This document shows, piece after piece, positions 8,018-16,075 of a stretch of 64,000 nucleotides of DNA. Positions within the stretch are counted from its first letter, which is position 1. Each line of letters opens with the position of its first letter. Below the pieces are notes generated by a model. It was not told the origin of the DNA and did not search any database. It was given only the letters and a program-made list of their open reading frames with translations. A program made the position numbers and the translations under genes. This DNA is from M3007 sp037445225 (GTDB lineage: Bacteria > Bacteroidota > Bacteroidia > Chitinophagales > Saprospiraceae), in NCBI GenBank assembly GCA_037445225.1, contig JBBIKW010000013.1, positions 1-64,000 of the forward strand. Reading direction: 5' to 3'.

Positions 8018-9064
8018 ATGAAGAAGAAGATCTTGGTCATCGAGGATCATGCCGACGTTCGCGAAAACTTGTGTGAAATTCTAACCCTGAGTGGGTATGA
8101 GGCGATAAGTGCCAAGGACGGGAAGGAGGGGGTGGAAAAGGCGATTTCAGAGCATCCCGACCTCATCCTGTGCGACGTGATGATGCCGGAGCTGGACGGA
8201 TTTGGCGTGCTCCACATCTTGAGCCGCAATGCGGCCACGGCCGACATCCCTTTCATCTTTTTGACGGCCTTAGCGGAGAAGAGCGATTTTCGCAAGGGCA
8301 TGTCTATGGGTGCCGATGATTACATCGTCAAACCCTTTGACGATACGGTGCTGCTGCAGACGATTGAGGCGCGCCTGAAGAAACATGAGCGCCTGCGCCA
8401 AGCGGCCAATCGGCAAAGCGGCGGCAGCTTAGAGCACTTCATCAACGAAGCCCGCGCTATGGAGGCCATCCAGCGCCTTTCGGAGAACCGCGAAGTGCGC
8501 CACTACCGCAAAAAAGATCTGCTCTTTCAAGAAGGCGAATTCCCGCGTTGGCTCTTTTACATCGAGAAAGGCCGCGTCAAGCTGTTTAAGACCAACGAAG
8601 AAGGTCGAGAATTTATCCTGCGCATCGCCGGAGCCGGTGAGTTCTTGGGCTATCTGGCGCTTTTGCGCGAAGACAAATACCAAGAGGGAGCCGCTGCGTT
8701 GGAAGATACCTCGGTGCGCATGATCCCTAAGGAGGACTTTTTTGCCCTGGTTTATGGTCATCGCGATGTTAATGCGCGGTTTATCAAGCTGTTAGCCGGC
8801 CATCTCACCGACCAAGAGCAGCAGCTGATCGACCTGGCCTACAATTCCGTGCGCAAGCGCGTGGCTACTACGATCATTCATTTGTATGACCACAACTTTC
8901 GCGAGATCAACATGTTGCGCGAAGACTTGGCCGCCATGGCGGGCACGGCCAAGGAGACGCTTATCCGCACACTGACCGATTTCAAGAGCGAAGGGCTCAT
9001 CGACATCCGCGAGGGCGTCATCGTGGTGCTCAAGCCAGACAAGTTGCGCCATATGCCCAACTGA
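8018..9064 (+). CDS. Response-regulator receiver fused to CRP/FNR-type regulator
   Basis: The 348 residues start with a receiver domain (1-125; phospho-acceptor Asp53 in LILCDVMMPELDGF, conserved Lys in DDYIVKPF). A cyclic-nucleotide-binding fold follows (about 150-265; FQEGEFPRWLFYIEKGRVKLF, then LRIAGAGEFLGYLALL). The end is a winged helix of the CRP type (about 275-340; LREDLAAMAGTAKETLIRTLTDFKSEGLI). This combination joins two-component input to CRP/FNR-like DNA binding. It is divergent from the CBS/UspA pair, which may be its targets. TACTTTTA at 7989-7996 is a weak candidate -7 box. Confidence 0.9.
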   Translation: MKKKILVIEDHADVRENLCEILTLSGYEAISAKDGKEGVEKAISEHPDLILCDVMMPELDGFGVLHILSRNAATADIPFIFLTALAEKSDFRKGMSMGADDYIVKPFDDTVLLQTIEARLKKHERLRQAANRQSGGSLEHFINEARAMEAIQRLSENREVRHYRKKDLLFQEGEFPRWLFYIEKGRVKLFKTNEEGREFILRIAGAGEFLGYLALLREDKYQEGAAALEDTSVRMIPKEDFFALVYGHRDVNARFIKLLAGHLTDQEQQLIDLAYNSVRKRVATTIIHLYDHNFREINMLREDLAAMAGTAKETLIRTLTDFKSEGLIDIREGVIVVLKPDKLRHMPN

Positions 9065-9103
9065 GCAGCTGTGGTCTCCGCATAAAACCGATATGCAACG
9101 CCT

Positions 9104-9502
9104 ATGTCGCTGTTACAAGCACCTATATTTGTCGCGGCCTCTCCCGTCCACGGGCTTGGCGTGTTTGCTGCAGCGCCTTTAGCAAAAGACTCGATCATTG
9201 AAATCTGTCCAGTATTGCTTTTCCCAAAGGAACAGCTGGCTGCCATACGCCAAACCGTTTTGAACGACTACTACTTCGATTGGGGTGAGGACGGCCAGTG
9301 GTACGCCATCGCCTTAGGCTATGGTTCCCTGTACAACCATGCGCCCTATCCCAACGCCGACTACGGGATGGACTTTGAGCGCAAAGCCATTGAGATCTAC
9401 GCCCTGTGCGACATCGAAGCCGGAGAGGAGATCTTCATCAATTACAACGGTGCTCCCGGCAATATGGAACCCCTTTGGTTTGAACATGAAAAAACGCGAT
9501 AA
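9104..9502 (+). CDS. SET domain protein (lysine methyltransferase-like)
   Basis: The 132 residues form a compact SET domain: VHGLGVFAAAPLAKDSIIEICPV at the N-terminus, GSLYNHAPYPNADY in the middle and DIEAGEEIFINYNG near the end. These correspond to the SAM-binding GxG and the catalytic NH-PN and GEE-NY motifs. Such bacterial mini-SET proteins are taken to methylate protein lysines; the substrate is unknown. The 3' end overlaps xseB by 17 bases, so the two are translated from one transcript. Confidence 0.85.
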   Translation: MSLLQAPIFVAASPVHGLGVFAAAPLAKDSIIEICPVLLFPKEQLAAIRQTVLNDYYFDWGEDGQWYAIALGYGSLYNHAPYPNADYGMDFERKAIEIYALCDIEAGEEIFINYNGAPGNMEPLWFEHEKTR

Positions 9503-9698
9503 CACACCGCGCACGTACGAAGAGGCTTATACCGAGTTGCAGCAGATCGTCTCGATGTTGCAGCAGGAGCAGGTGAGCATCGATGAGCTGGCCGCTTATG
9601 TGGAGCGCGCTCAGGCACTCATCCAATTTTGCCGCGAGCGCTTGCGCCACGTGGAAGAGCGCTTAGACGAGGTGCGCAGCCCTAAGACGGATCCGTAA
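9486..9698 (+). CDS. xseB: Exodeoxyribonuclease VII small subunit
   Basis: The 70 residues start at the ATG at 9486, inside the end of the SET gene. The pattern TYEEAYTELQQIVSMLQQEQVSIDELAAYVERAQALIQFCRERLRHVEERLDEV is the helical hairpin typical of XseB (usual length 60-80), which binds the large subunit XseA and is needed for single-strand DNA degradation. xseA is not in the window. The last 17 bases overlap the convergent OmpR-type regulator gene. Confidence 0.9.
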   Translation: MKKRDNTPRTYEEAYTELQQIVSMLQQEQVSIDELAAYVERAQALIQFCRERLRHVEERLDEVRSPKTDP

Positions 9699-10371
9699 AG
9701 CGATAGCCCACGCCGCGCACCGAGTGAAAAAACTGCGGCTGTTTGGGGTCGCGTTCGAAGTACTTTCTGAAGGAGGCCACAAAGTTGTCTATGGTGCGGG
9801 TACTGGGAAACACGTCGTATCCCCAGACGCTCTGCAAGATTTGCTGGCGACTGACGACTTCGCCCTTGCGCTCGACAAACAGCCGCAAGAGCATCGCCTC
9901 TTTTTTGGTCAGCACAATCGCCTCTCCGCGCCACGTCTTGGCTTCGTACGTGTCGAAGTTGACGGTGTTCCCGCCAAAGGTGTAGGTTTCGCTCCACGTG
10001 CCGCGAATGCGCTGGCTTCGGCGCAACAGGTTGCCGATGCGCAGCAGCAGCTCTTCCAAATGAAAAGGCTTTGTCAGGTAGTCGTCAGCGCCGCGCTTCA
10101 AGCCCGTGACGCGGTCTTGCGGCAAGTCCTTGGCCGTCAGCATGAGGATGGGCACGTCGGCATTAACTAAGCGCACCTGCTCGGCTACGCTAAAACCGTC
10201 CAACTCGGGTAGCATTACGTCGAGGAGCAAGAGGTCAAAGTGTTGTTCGGAAAAGAGCTCTAAGGCGCGTCGGCCATTAGCTGCACAGACCACCTCATAG
10301 CCCTCCAACTCCAAATTGAGTTGAAGCCCCTCGCGCAGCGATACCTCATCCTCTACGAGCAGGATTCGCAT
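9682..10371 (-). CDS. OmpR/PhoB-type response regulator
   Basis: The 229 residues show a receiver domain (MRILLVEDEVSLREG; Asp51 in LLLLDVMLPELDGF; MLTAKDLPQDRVTGLKRGADDYLTKPF) and a C-terminal winged helix (TKKEAMLLRLFVERKGEVVSRQQIL, then TRTIDNFVASFRKYFE and VRGVGYRF). No histidine kinase gene is adjacent, so it looks orphan here. It begins 8 bases after the stop of the carboxynorspermidine dehydrogenase gene and is probably co-transcribed with it. Confidence 0.92.
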   Translation of the reverse strand: MRILLVEDEVSLREGLQLNLELEGYEVVCAANGRRALELFSEQHFDLLLLDVMLPELDGFSVAEQVRLVNADVPILMLTAKDLPQDRVTGLKRGADDYLTKPFHLEELLLRIGNLLRRSQRIRGTWSETYTFGGNTVNFDTYEAKTWRGEAIVLTKKEAMLLRLFVERKGEVVSRQQILQSVWGYDVFPSTRTIDNFVASFRKYFERDPKQPQFFHSVRGVGYRFTDPS

Positions 10372-10379
10372 ATGCTACC

Positions 10380-11588
10380 TCAGTCCATTTCCAAATCGAT
10401 GTCGAAGCGCTCATGCCAAGGGAGCCCGTCCTGCTGCAGGCGCTCCATAAAGGGGTCGGGGTCAAATTCCTCCACGTTGAACACCCCGCGGCCGCTCCAG
10501 ATACCTTGGAGTATCAAGCGAGCGCCGATCATGGCCGGCACCCCAGTGGTATAGCTAACGGCTTGCGTGCCCGTCTCTTGGTAGGCAGCCTGGTGGGAAC
10601 AATTGTTCCACACGTAGTAGGTGCGCTCGCGCCCATCTTTGATGCCGCGAATGCGGCAGCCGATGCTGGTGTAGCCCGTGTAGTTTTCGCCCAAGCTCTC
10701 CGGGGCGGGAAGCACCGCCTTCAAGAATTGTAGCGGCACAATGTCTACCCCTTTATAGCGGATCGGCGTGATGCTGGCCATGCCGATGTTTTGGATGACG
10801 CGCAGATGCGTCAGGTATTCATCGCTGAACGTCATCCAAAAGCGGGCGCGCTTAAGCGTGGGAAAGTTCTTGACCAGACTTTCGAGCTCTTCGTGATAGA
10901 TGAGGTACGAGCGGCGCGGACCGATGTCGGGATAGTTGATGTCTTTCCATATGGCGTGCGGCTCGGTCTCTATCCAGCGGCCGTTTTCCCAGTACTTGCC
11001 GCGTTGGGTGACCTCGCGAATGTTGATTTCCGGGTTGAAATTGGTAGCAAATGCCTTTCCATGGCTGCCAGCATTGGCGTCTACAATGTCCAAGTAATGG
11101 ATCTCATCGAAGTAGTGTTTGGCGGCGTAGGCCGTAAAGACTCCTGTGACACCTGGGTCGAAGCCGCAACCCAACAGCGCCATAATTCCCTTCTTTTCGT
11201 ACCGCTCTCGATAGGCCCACTGCCACGAATATTCAAACTTAGCCACGTCTTTGGGCTCATAGTTAGCGGTATCCAAATAATGCACGCCGGTTTCTAAGCA
11301 GGCGTCCATTATGGACAAGTCCTGATAGGGTAGGGCGACATTGATAACTAAGTCGGGGCGAAATTTTTGGATAAGGGCGATGATTTGCTCGGTGTGGTCA
11401 GCATCGAGCCGCGCTGTTTTGATCTTAGGGCCGCCGTATTTTCGGTAGACAGCGTCGGCAATAGCATCGCATTTTTTCTTAGTTCGGCTGGCCAGCAGGA
11501 TGTCGCCAAACACGTCGCGGTGCTGCGCGCATTTGTGCGCTACGACGCGTCCAACGCCGCCGGCCCCGATGATAAGCACTCTGGACAT
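10380..11588 (-). CDS. Carboxynorspermidine dehydrogenase (saccharopine dehydrogenase family)
   Basis: From the ATG at 11588 the enzyme has 402 residues and starts directly with the NAD(P)-binding motif MSRVLIIGAGGVGRVVAHKC. Further features are PDLVINVALPYQDLSIMDAC, GVHYLDTANYEP, LLGCGFDPGVTGVF and a C-terminal WNNCSHQAAYQETGTQAVSYTTGVPA. These match the Lys1-like enzyme that makes carboxy(nor)spermidine from aspartate semialdehyde and a diamine in the alternative polyamine route. The decarboxylase partner (nspC) is not in the window. A promoter box lies 42 bases upstream of the start. Confidence 0.88.
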   Translation of the reverse strand: MSRVLIIGAGGVGRVVAHKCAQHRDVFGDILLASRTKKKCDAIADAVYRKYGGPKIKTARLDADHTEQIIALIQKFRPDLVINVALPYQDLSIMDACLETGVHYLDTANYEPKDVAKFEYSWQWAYRERYEKKGIMALLGCGFDPGVTGVFTAYAAKHYFDEIHYLDIVDANAGSHGKAFATNFNPEINIREVTQRGKYWENGRWIETEPHAIWKDINYPDIGPRRSYLIYHEELESLVKNFPTLKRARFWMTFSDEYLTHLRVIQNIGMASITPIRYKGVDIVPLQFLKAVLPAPESLGENYTGYTSIGCRIRGIKDGRERTYYVWNNCSHQAAYQETGTQAVSYTTGVPAMIGARLILQGIWSGRGVFNVEEFDPDPFMERLQQDGLPWHERFDIDLEMD

Positions 11589-11629
11589 GGGCTGTATACG
11601 CATATGGGTTTAGAAAACGAACGACCGGG

Positions 11630-11637
11630 CAAAAGTA
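11630..11637 (-). promoter_or_regulatory. Candidate -7 box TACTTTTG (minus strand)
   Basis: An exact match to TAnnTTTG on the minus strand, about 42 bases before the carboxynorspermidine dehydrogenase ATG. Confidence 0.45.
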
Positions 11638-11798
11638 GCTATTGCCTGCGCTTAAACATTGGATCTTCTCATGAGTTTACCACTCGGTGTCCTTGTTGAG
11701 CAATAGAGAATGCCTCTTGCTCGTTCGCATAAGCGTCGATGCTGATGTGTTTTCCTGCAAGCGTACCGCCTGTGTTTCGACTCAAAAAAGACTTGTTG

Positions 11799-13028
11799 AT
11801 GAGAAAAGCCTTCTTGTTTGTCCTATTTCTGGTAAGTGCTGTTTTGGCGACGGCCCAACAGTCTAGCAAAAGCAAATCAAAAGACCGCTATCGCGAGAAG
11901 GAGTCTCCGCCGCGCACCGCTGTCGAGCAACAGATAGAGCAGTGGGTGCCGTTGCGGCGGTTGTCAGAAGAGCAGTTGCCTGCAGTTGTAGAGCACCTGT
12001 CGGAGGCTGCGCGGGTCGGCGGTCTGTTGCCGATGGAAGAAGGCCGGATGCATGCCTATGCGTGGTTGGCCGCTTATGAGGTGATGGCCCGCTATTCCTC
12101 CCGCACTCCCTCGCTGCGCGGCCTTGTAGAGGGGATGCCGCCCATATTGGCGTTTGCGCCGACCGACTCGGTCTTTTACCCCTACGCGGCGCTCGCAGCG
12201 GCTTTGGAGGTAGGGCGGCTGTTATTGCCCGCCTCTCCGATACTGCAGCAAAGGCTAAGCGAGCTGGAACAGCGCTTTGTGGAGCAAGGGCTGCCCGCGG
12301 TACATGCGGCTTACTCGCAGCGCGCCGCTAAGGAGATAGCGAGTATTGTGGGTGCCTTTGCGCGAAACAGCTCGCCACAGCGCACCTTTCTTCTGCCGCC
12401 TTCGGAGCCCTTAGGCTGGGCCAATCCCACGCCGGAAGACATGCGCGAAGGGAGCCGTTATCGCCTCTTTGTTCGGGAAATCTTCGAGCGCGGCGGCTCC
12501 AATGCCACTGCTGAGCACTATGCAGTGGTGGAGCTGTGGTGTGGCCAGAGCCGTTCGCTTCCTGCCCAGTGGCTGCTCTTAGGCAGCACTGCCTGCCTTC
12601 AGCAGCGAATGCCCTTTGCGCTCGCCTTGCGCGCGCTGACGGCAACGAGTCTGGCTATGGCCGATGCCTATGCCGTATGCGCCCAGGAGAGCGGTCAGTA
12701 CTTGCGCAGCAGTCCCGAGCAGGCCGTGCGCCAGCTGCACGATCCCAACTGGCAACCGTGCAGTATCGCCAACGTTTCGATAGCGTGCGAGCGCGAGTAC
12801 GGGCTGGTGTCGGCCTCGGCGGCGGCAGTGCTGTCGCGCTTTTTGGGCGAGCGAATGCCCTTCCAATGGGGCGGAAATGCCTACGCCTCTTTCCGAGAGG
12901 CCGCGCGACAGGCCGCTATGGCGCGCTTCTATGCGGGCTATCAGCTGCGCGACGTGGTGGAAGCTGGCCTCGTGAGCGGCGAGCGCTTGGGCAGCGTCGC
13001 TATGGAGCGGTGGCCCCAAGAGCAATAG
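11799..13028 (+). CDS. Secreted hypothetical protein, alpha-helical
   Basis: The start at 11799 gives 409 residues with a typical signal peptide (MRKAFLFVLFLVSAVLATAQ). The mature part starts with a charged linker (SKSKSKDRYREKES) and is rich in Ala, Leu, Arg and Glu, which suggests mostly helices. No catalytic motif or named family is recognised. It converges on the next gene with only three bases between the stops. Confidence 0.65.
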   Translation: MRKAFLFVLFLVSAVLATAQQSSKSKSKDRYREKESPPRTAVEQQIEQWVPLRRLSEEQLPAVVEHLSEAARVGGLLPMEEGRMHAYAWLAAYEVMARYSSRTPSLRGLVEGMPPILAFAPTDSVFYPYAALAAALEVGRLLLPASPILQQRLSELEQRFVEQGLPAVHAAYSQRAAKEIASIVGAFARNSSPQRTFLLPPSEPLGWANPTPEDMREGSRYRLFVREIFERGGSNATAEHYAVVELWCGQSRSLPAQWLLLGSTACLQQRMPFALALRALTATSLAMADAYAVCAQESGQYLRSSPEQAVRQLHDPNWQPCSIANVSIACEREYGLVSASAAAVLSRFLGERMPFQWGGNAYASFREAARQAAMARFYAGYQLRDVVEAGLVSGERLGSVAMERWPQEQ

Positions 13029-13031
13029 CGC

Positions 13032-14312
13032 TCAAAAGATGCGGCGGCGCGCGGTCAACCCTGCCCGCATCTGCCAAAGCGGATCGTCAGCCTGTAAATA
13101 GCGGCGCAACACTTCTGAATAGGTGCGGAGCGCCTCGTATTGCTCTACTTCCACCTCTACCGTACCTCCGAAAGAGTAGTTTTTTAAGGTAGGCGAGAGG
13201 TTCCCTAGTGCCGCCGGGACATCGGGCAGCCGATAGGCGATAATCTTGCCGGTGGCAGGCTCTGCGAGCACCTCCCAGGAGACATTGGGTGGGCCGCGTC
13301 GAGTGAAGCGCAACAGGGATGCCTCTCCGACGGGAATAGCCGCTACCAGGCGGTTATCGGACAGCAGGGTAGGTAACACATCGACAGAGAGCGGCGGAGC
13401 GCTGGCTGGCAGCGTTGCAAACCAGCGGTCGCAGCGGTAACCGTATCCGCCCGGCTCTACGTCGAACCCATCGAGCTGCAGGCGGTACCCTTCTCCTGAC
13501 GAAATAAGCGGTTCTCGCACCGCTATCGCGTCAAATATCGGCACGACGCCGCCGGGGACGGGTATTTGCGGCCCTAAGGGCAAAAACGAGCCCTCCTGCA
13601 TATCGAGTCCTCGATCTACTCGATACTTCCACGGTGCTAAAAACGGCAGCCGCACAAAACGCGCTGTATCGCTCAAAAAAGGCAGATCCAGCACCGAGCG
13701 CTCTATCGTCATTTCTGAGGCAGCCGCCGCCTCGAAAAGTCCATAGCGCCACTGCATTTCGCCGTTGGCCTTGAGGTATATCCAAAAAGCGCCGGTGTGA
13801 AAAACGCGGTACTGTCCGCGGAATCCGTTATCGGGCTGTGGGACGGCAAACGGCAAGCCGTCGGGTACCGCGATGGAGTCGAGGCTTTGCACATCGCGCA
13901 GCGAGAGGTGCACGTCGACATACTGCGCTGTCGGCAACGACTCGCGCACATGCACGGTCGTTCCATCGTCTATGCCGGTGTAAGTGAGCAGATGGACGGC
14001 CGTATCGCGCACGCCGGAACCGGGGGCCACTACTGCGGTCATTCGAAACACAGTGCAGTCGAAACGCTGTCTGCTCGAAGGTTTCGGCGCCGACAGGCGC
14101 ACGGTGTCGCGGGCGGGCAGCCATCGGAAGTCCCACACGCGCCCTTCTTCGTCCGCCAGGAAAGCTGCGTGCACCACCTCCACCGCTGCGGTGTGGTTGT
14201 GTACCCATATGGAAAAGGTCGGCGGCTCAGATATGGGCTCTTCCATCGCCGAACGGCAAGAAAGTACGCCCATCAGTCCGCCAAAGATGCTGAGATAAAG
14301 CCAACGACGCAT
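13032..14312 (-). CDS. Hypothetical lipoprotein
   Basis: From the ATG at 14312 the product has 426 residues. Its N-terminus MRRWLYLSIFGGLMGVLSC is a lipoprotein signal with the lipidated Cys at residue 19. The rest looks beta-rich (FSIWVHNHTAAVEVVHAAFL, YRVFHTGAFWIYLKANGEMQWRYG) and has no motif I can name. An upstream ATG at 14393 would add 27 residues that do not look like a signal. Function unknown; probably held on the inner or outer membrane. Confidence 0.65.
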   Translation of the reverse strand: MRRWLYLSIFGGLMGVLSCRSAMEEPISEPPTFSIWVHNHTAAVEVVHAAFLADEEGRVWDFRWLPARDTVRLSAPKPSSRQRFDCTVFRMTAVVAPGSGVRDTAVHLLTYTGIDDGTTVHVRESLPTAQYVDVHLSLRDVQSLDSIAVPDGLPFAVPQPDNGFRGQYRVFHTGAFWIYLKANGEMQWRYGLFEAAAASEMTIERSVLDLPFLSDTARFVRLPFLAPWKYRVDRGLDMQEGSFLPLGPQIPVPGGVVPIFDAIAVREPLISSGEGYRLQLDGFDVEPGGYGYRCDRWFATLPASAPPLSVDVLPTLLSDNRLVAAIPVGEASLLRFTRRGPPNVSWEVLAEPATGKIIAYRLPDVPAALGNLSPTLKNYSFGGTVEVEVEQYEALRTYSEVLRRYLQADDPLWQMRAGLTARRRIF

Positions 14313-14409
14313 AGCAAACACGAGGGGAAGGGTTACAAAGGTAACGCGCGGCAGCGACTGCAGGCGCGCCATCTGCTGTAGAACGACGCACATGCCCGCG
14401 CGAATACAC

Positions 14410-14417
14410 TACCTTTG
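14410..14417 (+). promoter_or_regulatory. Candidate -7 box TACCTTTG
   Basis: An exact TAnnTTTG match 29 bases before the lipoprotein ATG at 14446. It lies downstream of the alternative ATG at 14392, so it supports the later start. Confidence 0.5.
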
Positions 14418-14445
14418 CGCCGGCCAAACAAACACACGGGATAGT

Positions 14446-15255
14446 ATGCATCGCTTTCTTGTCGTTTTCCTTCTCGCATTGTCGTGCGCCGGGTTTTCCT
14501 GCAAACAAGATGGAAGCCGCTCGGCGGGTAGTTCTACGTCTTCTTCGACGCAGGCCAGCCCATTGATTTTGGCCGGCCAGTGGATAGCTATGGACTTTTG
14601 TGCCCGCGCCAACCAGTACGGGTCGGTGCTGGGCGCCACCAACAACGCGCACATTCCCTATGCGTTTGCGTTTGAATTTTTGCCCGACAAGCCCGATAGT
14701 GTGCTGTGTTACGACGGCACCCGCTCTTGGTCCTTGCCCGTAGTCTACAAGCAGGATACCTTGGAGCTCAAAAACGCCTTCGAGGGAAAGTCGGTCTATT
14801 TGGTCTATCATTCGAAAGGCGACAAAGACATGACGCTTTTCGACGGCACGCGCGGCCGTACCCGCATGGATCGCTTTATAAAATCGGGAGCCAATACAGC
14901 CGATGCTTTTGGCGCGTTTATGGTGGCCTTGCAGCACCAGCTCTTCAACGGCCTGATGCTGCCCATAGGTAAGGGCAGCGGTCGCGACTCGCTCCTGTTC
15001 ACGCCGGGAGGCAGCATCCTAAAATGGTCGGAGTACGACAGGTACCGCGTCTGTGTGACGGCCGATTGTTTTACTACCAAGGAGCCGGTCGATATTATCA
15101 TCTTGGCCAAGTCGGATAAACCCAACTCCGAAAAGCGCTTTGCTTTTCGCTACAACGCTACAAACGATACTTTGACGTTTTATCATCTCGTTGGAGATGC
15201 TCCTCAAGAGATTGGCGGCGCAGCCTACCGCTTTCGCCGTGTGATAACGCAGTGA
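14446..15255 (+). CDS. Hypothetical lipoprotein upstream of ribH
   Basis: The 269 residues begin MHRFLVVFLLALSCAGFSC, a lipoprotein signal (Cys at residue 19; an earlier Cys at 14 is possible), followed by a Ser/Thr-rich linker. The body is soluble and mixed, with short conserved-looking pieces (WIAMDFCARANQYG, LFDGTRGRTRMDRF, YNATNDTLTFYHL). No family is recognised. It ends nine bases before ribH, so the two are probably co-transcribed, but nothing links this protein to riboflavin. Confidence 0.65.
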   Translation: MHRFLVVFLLALSCAGFSCKQDGSRSAGSSTSSSTQASPLILAGQWIAMDFCARANQYGSVLGATNNAHIPYAFAFEFLPDKPDSVLCYDGTRSWSLPVVYKQDTLELKNAFEGKSVYLVYHSKGDKDMTLFDGTRGRTRMDRFIKSGANTADAFGAFMVALQHQLFNGLMLPIGKGSGRDSLLFTPGGSILKWSEYDRYRVCVTADCFTTKEPVDIIILAKSDKPNSEKRFAFRYNATNDTLTFYHLVGDAPQEIGGAAYRFRRVITQ

Positions 15256-15264
15256 CTTTTTCGC

Positions 15265-15780
15265 ATGGCCTCTGCATCTAAAAACTTATCGCAATACGAT
15301 GCCGCGACGCTGCCCGATGCTGGCGAGATGACCTTTGGTATCGTGGTGGCTGAGTGGAATGCGCACATCACGCATGCCCTGTACGAGGGCTGTTACGATA
15401 CCCTCATCCGGCACGGTGCCTGCCCAGAAAACATCTACACCATCCAGGTACCCGGCTCGTTTGAATTGCCGGCTGGCGCTCGGATGCTGCACGCGCAGAA
15501 AAATCCCGATGTCGTTATCTGCTTGGGCTGCGTCATCAAAGGCGAGACCAACCACAACGAGTACATTAGTCAGGCGGTGGCCCAAGGTTTGACGCATCTC
15601 AGCCTGGCCACCGGCAAGGCCTTTATCTTTGGCGTACTGACACCCAACGATGAACAGCAGGCGCTGGAACGGGCCGGCGGCAAGCACGGCAACAAAGGTG
15701 TAGAGGCCGCCGTGGCCGCTATCCGCATGGCAGCGCTGTGGCGCAACCTCTCTGCACCGAAGAAGAAGATCGGCTTCTGA
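15265..15780 (+). CDS. ribH: 6,7-dimethyl-8-ribityllumazine synthase
   Basis: The 171 residues match lumazine synthase throughout: the substrate loop IVVAEWN near residue 27, VPGSFELPAGARML (about 64-77), and GCVIKGETNHNEYI (about 91-104) carrying the catalytic His. FGVLTPNDEQQALERAGGKHGNKG follows in the C-terminal half. The enzyme joins 5-amino-6-ribitylaminouracil with 3,4-dihydroxy-2-butanone 4-phosphate in riboflavin synthesis and forms pentamers or 60-mers. No other rib gene is nearby. Confidence 0.95.
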   Translation: MASASKNLSQYDAATLPDAGEMTFGIVVAEWNAHITHALYEGCYDTLIRHGACPENIYTIQVPGSFELPAGARMLHAQKNPDVVICLGCVIKGETNHNEYISQAVAQGLTHLSLATGKAFIFGVLTPNDEQQALERAGGKHGNKGVEAAVAAIRMAALWRNLSAPKKKIGF

Positions 15781-15964
15781 GAAAGAGAGTACCTCCCCCG
15801 CTTTTTAGAGAGGGGAATGGCTTAGCGCAGCATCGAAGAGGTGGAGGCGGACGGCCCTGCGTGCGAAAGTGGGACATTCGAAAAATGGCCTATCTTTTGC
15901 CCGCGCTTCAGGGAAAACAGCTGTACCGCTGCTGGAGTCTCGGTTAGCCAATTCGGCTATTTTA

Positions 15965-15972
15965 TAATTTTG
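15965..15972 (+). promoter_or_regulatory. Candidate -7 box TAATTTTG
   Basis: An exact TAnnTTTG match about 100 bases before the papain-like protease ATG at 16076. The rest of the 295-base gap from 15781 holds no gene I can support. Confidence 0.4.
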
Positions 15973-16075
15973 CACCTATGCCCGGATATTTGCTTTTTTG
16001 CACCAATAGGGAGGAATGGGCTTCTTATTCCTATTGTTATTTGACTTTTTTAAAGAATACAAAACAACTGTGAAA

